A DNA stretch of 64,000 bases from Struthidea cinerea (lineage: Eukaryota > Chordata > Aves > Passeriformes > Corcoracidae): NCBI GenBank assembly GCA_013397865.1, contig VZTI01002650.1, positions 62,001 through 126,000 on the forward strand, given 5' to 3'. Of the stretch, positions 59,081 through 64,000 are shown piece after piece (the first letter of the stretch is position 1; the number at the start of each line of letters is the position of its first letter). A program made the position numbers and the translations under genes. The notes beneath the pieces are model-generated. The model saw nothing but the letters and a program-made list of their open reading frames with translations, had not been told where the DNA came from and searched no databases.

Positions 59081-62000
59081 ATTGAAAAAAAGTGCCCTGA
59101 ATGCCATGTAGGAATGGGATTGCCTCAAAATTCCAAAGGCTTTGCTCTTCCCCCAGTGGAGAAGCTCTTCTGGTGTGTTTGGCTCCGTGACAGCTGGAGC
59201 TCCCGAACTATTCTAGACTCTTCTGCTACAAATGCTGAAAGCTTGCTGTCTCTAAATGAAAATAAATAAAACATGATTTTTACAGACGGTCCAGGAGTTT
59301 GAACACTGGGAAAGGAGCTGGGTTAGCATGACTTGGCTATGTATTCCTGGTCTTCTCAAGGAGCATTACCATCAGCCTTGCAGCTCCAACACTATCCTGA
59401 CTGCTGCTGGCTGCCAAGAAGGGTGTTCATGCCTTTCCTATATGTTCCCAAAATTATGTTTGGCAGCTCCTTCTTCTTGCCAAGATTTCTGATACGAATT
59501 TTGTCAGATTTGATTCTGTCATCACGCCTATGCAAATGTGTTTATTGTGAGTGACAGTACAAGCTGACCTAGGCTGGAGGGCTGGCTGGGTTCCTCTTAG
59601 ACTGAAGCTGGGACAGACGTGGTTTGGAGGCACTGATCCCAAGAGGGACTAAGGAGGAAATCAGGCACTTCATTCTGGGGACTGAAAGATGTGCAAGACC
59701 CTACTGTGTTGAGTAAGAAAAGCATTGCTCATTGATTAACTTTTTCTCATATGTTCAGAAAGACAGGACCAGGAGTGGGAAATCTGATTTCATCATCACG
59801 TGCTTCTCTGGCATGGCAAGAACCTGAATTTCAGGATGGGAAGCTGAGTGTGAGGCCAGAAGAGGGGAGGCTTCTCACCAGCAACAGCAGGGTGTGAAAG
59901 AAGAGTTTGAGAAGCAGGAATTTGTAGGGATCCTAGTTCTCAGAAAAAAACTGTAACCTGAGTGTAAAGCTGTGGCCTTTAATTGCATCTGGGAAAAAGC
60001 CACCATAGTGCCAGGAGAAGGAGGAACACCCTTGGAGGTTCCCCACTGCAGCACCCCATGATGTGAGCTTTGGTGAATGATGATGGTGACCTCCCTTGCT
60101 GTCACACTGCCCTGAAGAATCAAGCTGTCAAGTCACTGCAATTTTAACTGTCAAGAAAACAGTGCTTATGATTTTAACGATTTGGAAAATTATTTTTTTA
60201 GATTAGTTCTTCATGCGTGTTCTCTAGAGAAGCTGTAATTCTTGGTATGCAAGCTTAAAAAATTTAAAGAGAAATCATAACTGGTTACATGACATAGCAG
60301 CCCCTTTCTTTACTTTCCCGGCAGTTGGTCAGAGGCTTTGGATGTCTTTCTGAAGGAGATCAGGGATGGTGGCCAAGCCTTCATGCCTTTGGCCCAGCAC
60401 ATTGGCTTTGGTGGTCTGACATCTGTGTTCTTCATTAAATGTGTCCAGTTGAGCTTAATGTCACACCTGTCAGTGGTCCAGTCAATCCCCCTGTATCAGC
60501 AGCCTTCTCCTGCTGTCATGTTCAAGGGACCTTGAATAATTTGTCTACAGAAGAGCCTAGGAAAAGCCTCAATGGAAAGGAACGGAATCTTTGCCACTGC
60601 CAAGTTGAAAAAGGTGCTGCTAAATTTTCTCTCCACAGCTGGTTCACAAGGATGGGATAACACACACTTTTCACTGGCTGTGGTGTTGTGTCGTTTATTC
60701 ATAAAATTGTCACAGATCCTGGTTGTACCCAAAGTCTATCCTGCTCTGATCTGAGGTGAAGCTGATATTGAAGAGACCAACAGCTGAAGACAGAATTGGA
60801 TCTTCTTACTTTCTAAATGCCTGCACTCCATATATTCACTCCCTCACTTAAAGCACTTACAAGGTCAGAGTGAGACTGTGGGATAAATAGAGTAGAGAGT
60901 AAAGATGTAAAACCTGTGACAGCAGAGTAATTGCCACTTCCAAGCCTGGTCCTTGAATGCTCTCTAAAGCATCTCATAAATTGAGTTAATGGAGAGAAAA
61001 GATGGAGGACACTTAAAGAGACTCCTGTGTCTTTGTTCAGGTAGCAGATGCCACCGTGCCTCAAGGAGACCTCTTCGATGTTCTTGAAAATATAGGAAAA
61101 CTTTCCGCCAAGTACTCTGTGCTTTCATCTCCCACTCAGCCTTCTCTCAGGCTGAATTTGCCACTCTGTTCCCCAGCCTGGTGGATGACATTGCTCTTAT
61201 TCCATGTCTGTATGGAGCAAAGACTGTCACTCTTTGGTGAAGTGGCTTTGCTGTGTGTTATAAGCTGGTGTATTAAATTAATGCATTTATTTACATTTAT
61301 TAAGCCTAAAGCATGCACATTTATTATTACAAAGCAATAGTAATTGACAAAAAACAAGCTATCAGTTGTTCACAGAGTGCTTCATAACAGAGCTGTGAAG
61401 CAGTGCTGCTCTAGAGCCTGATGCTGTGACAAGGGAGCCCTAGTGCTCCTGGAAGATAAATCTTGGGGCATGGAATAGCGGTGTGAGACTGCACAACTGG
61501 CTTGCAGTGAAGGACATTTTCTTTGCATGGTTCAGGAAAGCAGAAACTTTTGAAGCCACAAATGAAGAACATCAGTGAAAAATAGTGCCGCTGGATGGAG
61601 AATATTGCCTATTGATGCAGCATAAACTGACAGTGATTAGTGAAACCAAGCAGGAGAGAGCCAGAGACAGCCACACACCCTGTTTGAAAAATGATAGTGT
61701 TTGCATTTTTTGATCCTGCTGGAATTAAATAGGCTCCAAAACAAGGAGGAAAGTAGTATTTGGAATCATTCCTCTGAAGAAAGAGGACGAATTGTCCTTC
61801 CATTTAGTTTACTTTTACAGGGTAAGGCTGGAGAGCCTGTCATTTCTAAGAGTCTTGCATAGAGGGAGTGAGTGTCCAAGTGTCTACCTCAGCAGCTGGT
61901 TTTTGATGCTAGGAAATAGCAACAGGATCTAATAGATTTCTGTAATACCTTAGAAAGGTTGGTTTTGCCTGGTTTCTACTGACTACAGGCAATCTCATTA

Positions 62001-64000
62001 CCTGGCTGCAATACCTCCCATAAAGCAGCCAGGAAAAATCGTGGTTTTCTCATTCAAGCACCTGGGTTTTCCTTTTCATGGAATCCCTCAGAAGCTGGCT
62101 GAAATTACATGTTAATGTACTTCTGAAATACAGGTTTCAAGTTGAAGGCTTAACAAACCGCAGTGCAGTCTGTGAAGGAAATTGCCATTAAACACAAACT
62201 GGAGAAAGGGCTTCTTTTCTTGAAGCCAAATTTCTCTCTTAGATGCCAGAAAATAAGTTGGTTTTCCATTTTACAGGCACTTCTCCCTTCCAAGCAGTTT
62301 GGAATTCATCTGTGGGAGAGGAATTTGCTAGCAGAAGGGAGAAGTTGATTGGCAAGGCTGAAGGCTGTGCATGTTAGCTCTCATGTATGTGTAACCTGTG
62401 CCTCTCATGCGTGCCCCAAGGTCTCAATCACTTGGTCATCCTCTGCGTACTACAATGCTCTTCCATCCCACAGCCCAGAGCATTCCCTTCCCTGTCAAAT
62501 CAGATCAGTGAAGGTGAAGAAGAGCATGAGGGCTTGGGAGCAGTCAAAGGACATATACCAGAAGTAGTTTCCAGTCCTCTGGGCTTACCAACAGGTTACA
62601 TCTCTTAGCAGGACACAGGACAGGACAGTTGCTTGCAGTGCATTGGCCATTACTGAGAATAATCCTCTTTTACACGGCCCGTGAGTGAATCGTTCACCGC
62701 TCCCATGCAGGATCTGTTCCAGTAGCTGAACACTTGGTCTCTGGTCCTTCCTGGTCCCTAGCAGGAGCAGTCATGGCAAACAAAGCCTGGATGCTGCCTG
62801 TCTTCTACCTTCTCAGCCAAGGCAGTGATCCAGCTTAAGTACTCCTCAAATGGGGCAGAAGAAATTCCTGGGCACACAGTGCAAAGTGGTGTCTGTGCTT
62901 ATCCTGACGTTTTAAGTCTGTCAGAAGGACTGGTTGCTTTTGTACTGGCAGACCTGGGGGACATCTGTCCTGCAGCCAGCATACAATCACTACCAACTCT
63001 CTAACAAGCCATCTGACTAATTTGACAGAAATACAATTCTGCCTGTGTCTGATTTACAAACCAAATGATTTACAGTAACACACAGATCTGGTGTCAGTTA
63101 TGAAGCCACAGCATGCTGACCACACTAAACTTGGTTCTGCTTTCCTTTTTTTTGTCAGCTTTACTAGATCTTACTGTCTATTTAGTTGTAGATCTGTTTC
63201 TGTTTTGCAGCTTTGAGACCAATGTGTTTTACTTTAACACTCATGTATCAGCTGTGCTAGAAGAGAAGGCCTGTCCCAGAGGTCTTCCGTTTGTATCTTT
63301 AAGACTGTACTTGACAAACTCTTTTAACAACTCCTGGCAGTTTATGTTGTGGAGTTTGACCTTGTGTGATTCTATGAGTCAGCACAAACTGGAGTGGCAG
63401 AACTGTCAGGTGGGTTTCAGCTTTAAAATGCTAACAAAATGGGTCTAACTGAAAGCTGAGTAAGTGTGAGGACTTGGTGGTGGAGGAGAAAAAAAGGTGC
63501 AGTGACAACAGTAGATGGTGCTATTGGAAACTTAAAATGTTTTAGTCCTGGTGGCGATGCAAAGTATCTCGGTGCAAAGCTGAAGAACCCGCACCTGGTA
63601 TGTTTTATTTCCTACTACTAATGCTCCTATCACACAAATGCTCCAGAACATTGTTAGCACTGTTCTTTGTAGTCATTATACCCTGTCGAGTAGTACCTGC
63701 CTGCATTCTGCAGTTTGAATTTAAAGAAAACTGAGTTTCTAATAAAAACTAAGCATGAACTTTCCTATACATTGATAGTTTGCATCCAAATTTGAACTGA
63801 AAAGCAAGAATAATTAATTTTAGTTATACTTTAAAACCCATTAAATGAGACAAGGGGTTCTTTAAATTGATACTTTTACTGTAGCCTTGAATATCTAGAG
63901 GTAAAAACAAGGTCTGTGGAGGAAGAAGTAATTTTTATTTGATTGTTAGAATTGTGAAGACTCAGAGAGGCACGCAAACAGTTCTTGAGGTGTGAAATGG
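59081..64000. other. Upstream flank of PIGA, no recognised gene
   Basis: No exon series matching VEGFD (the expected syntenic neighbour) or another known gene was found. AATAAA-type motifs occur on the plus strand at about 59257-59270. Short frames at 60338-60660 and 61056-61340 lack supporting structure. Confidence 0.5.

Noticed and set aside
57054..59128. Very long open frames (up to 644 codons) on both strands spanning the PIGA 5' region
   Set aside because: They exist only because the 977 Ns are read as coding. Only the part up to 57912 that matches PIGA exon 2 is real; the plus-strand ones are shadows.
60338..61340. Plus-strand frames at 60338-60660 and 61056-61340, considered as exons of a neighbour such as VEGFD
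   Set aside because: They lack VEGFD motifs (cysteine-rich repeats), lie on the wrong strand for that gene by synteny, and no consistent donor-acceptor pairs were found.
63113..63448. 111-codon plus-strand frame with hydrophobic start
   Set aside because: No recognised family. The hydrophobicity comes from T-rich DNA.
1..64000. CRISPR arrays, tRNA or rRNA genes, complete endogenous retroviruses
   Set aside because: None seen. The window is vertebrate nuclear DNA, and the repeats found are CR1 fragments and simple repeats; no LTR pairs or retroviral gene blocks were recognised.

Overview
The window looks like nuclear DNA from a bird (another sauropsid cannot be fully excluded). It carries several CR1 non-LTR retrotransposon copies of the kind that dominate avian genomes. 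It also has sparse, compact vertebrate genes with canonical GT-AG introns, and a gene order ASB9 - ASB11 - PIGA, all on the minus strand. That is the same order and orientation as human Xp22.2. In chicken this block is, from general knowledge, autosomal on chromosome 1. Two runs of N (24976-25040 and 57913-58889) show it is a draft assembly.

Layout from left to right: 1-4695 is the sequence downstream of ASB9 and holds no gene I recognise. ASB9 spans 4696-17365 (minus, seven coding exons, 290 codons plus stop), with a CpG-rich promoter region at about 17366-18070. A roughly 15-kb intergenic interval (18071-33062) holds a 3' CR1 copy with a long open reverse-transcriptase frame, an internally deleted CR1, an old CR1 relic, a small gap and a short tandem duplication. 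ASB11 spans 33063-45458 (minus, seven coding exons, 322 codons plus stop). PIGA spans 52118 to beyond 57912 (minus, five coding exons). Its first about 35 codons, and probably its non-coding first exon, lie in the 977-base gap, next to a GC-rich tandem repeat. The last 5 kb (59100-64000) shows no recognisable gene; VEGFD would be expected further right by synteny.

ASB9 and ASB11 are paralogous substrate receptors of Cullin-5 E3 ubiquitin ligases: ankyrin repeats bind the target and a C-terminal SOCS box binds Elongin B/C and CUL5. Exons 3 to 7 have identical lengths in the two genes (108, 151, 135, 192 and 125 coding bases) with the same intron phases, so they descend from a tandem duplication. 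PIGA is the catalytic subunit of the enzyme that starts GPI-anchor synthesis at the endoplasmic reticulum. It is a syntenic neighbour, with no functional link to the ASB genes visible here.

All exon limits below come from reading splice sites and reading frame by eye and from remembered human orthologues. No alignment or transcript evidence was available. I found no novel multi-gene system. The more interesting points are a possible SOCS-box-less ASB9 isoform with an intronic poly(A) signal, the mirrored ASB gene structures, the gap and minisatellite at the PIGA promoter, and two long unexplained open frames.
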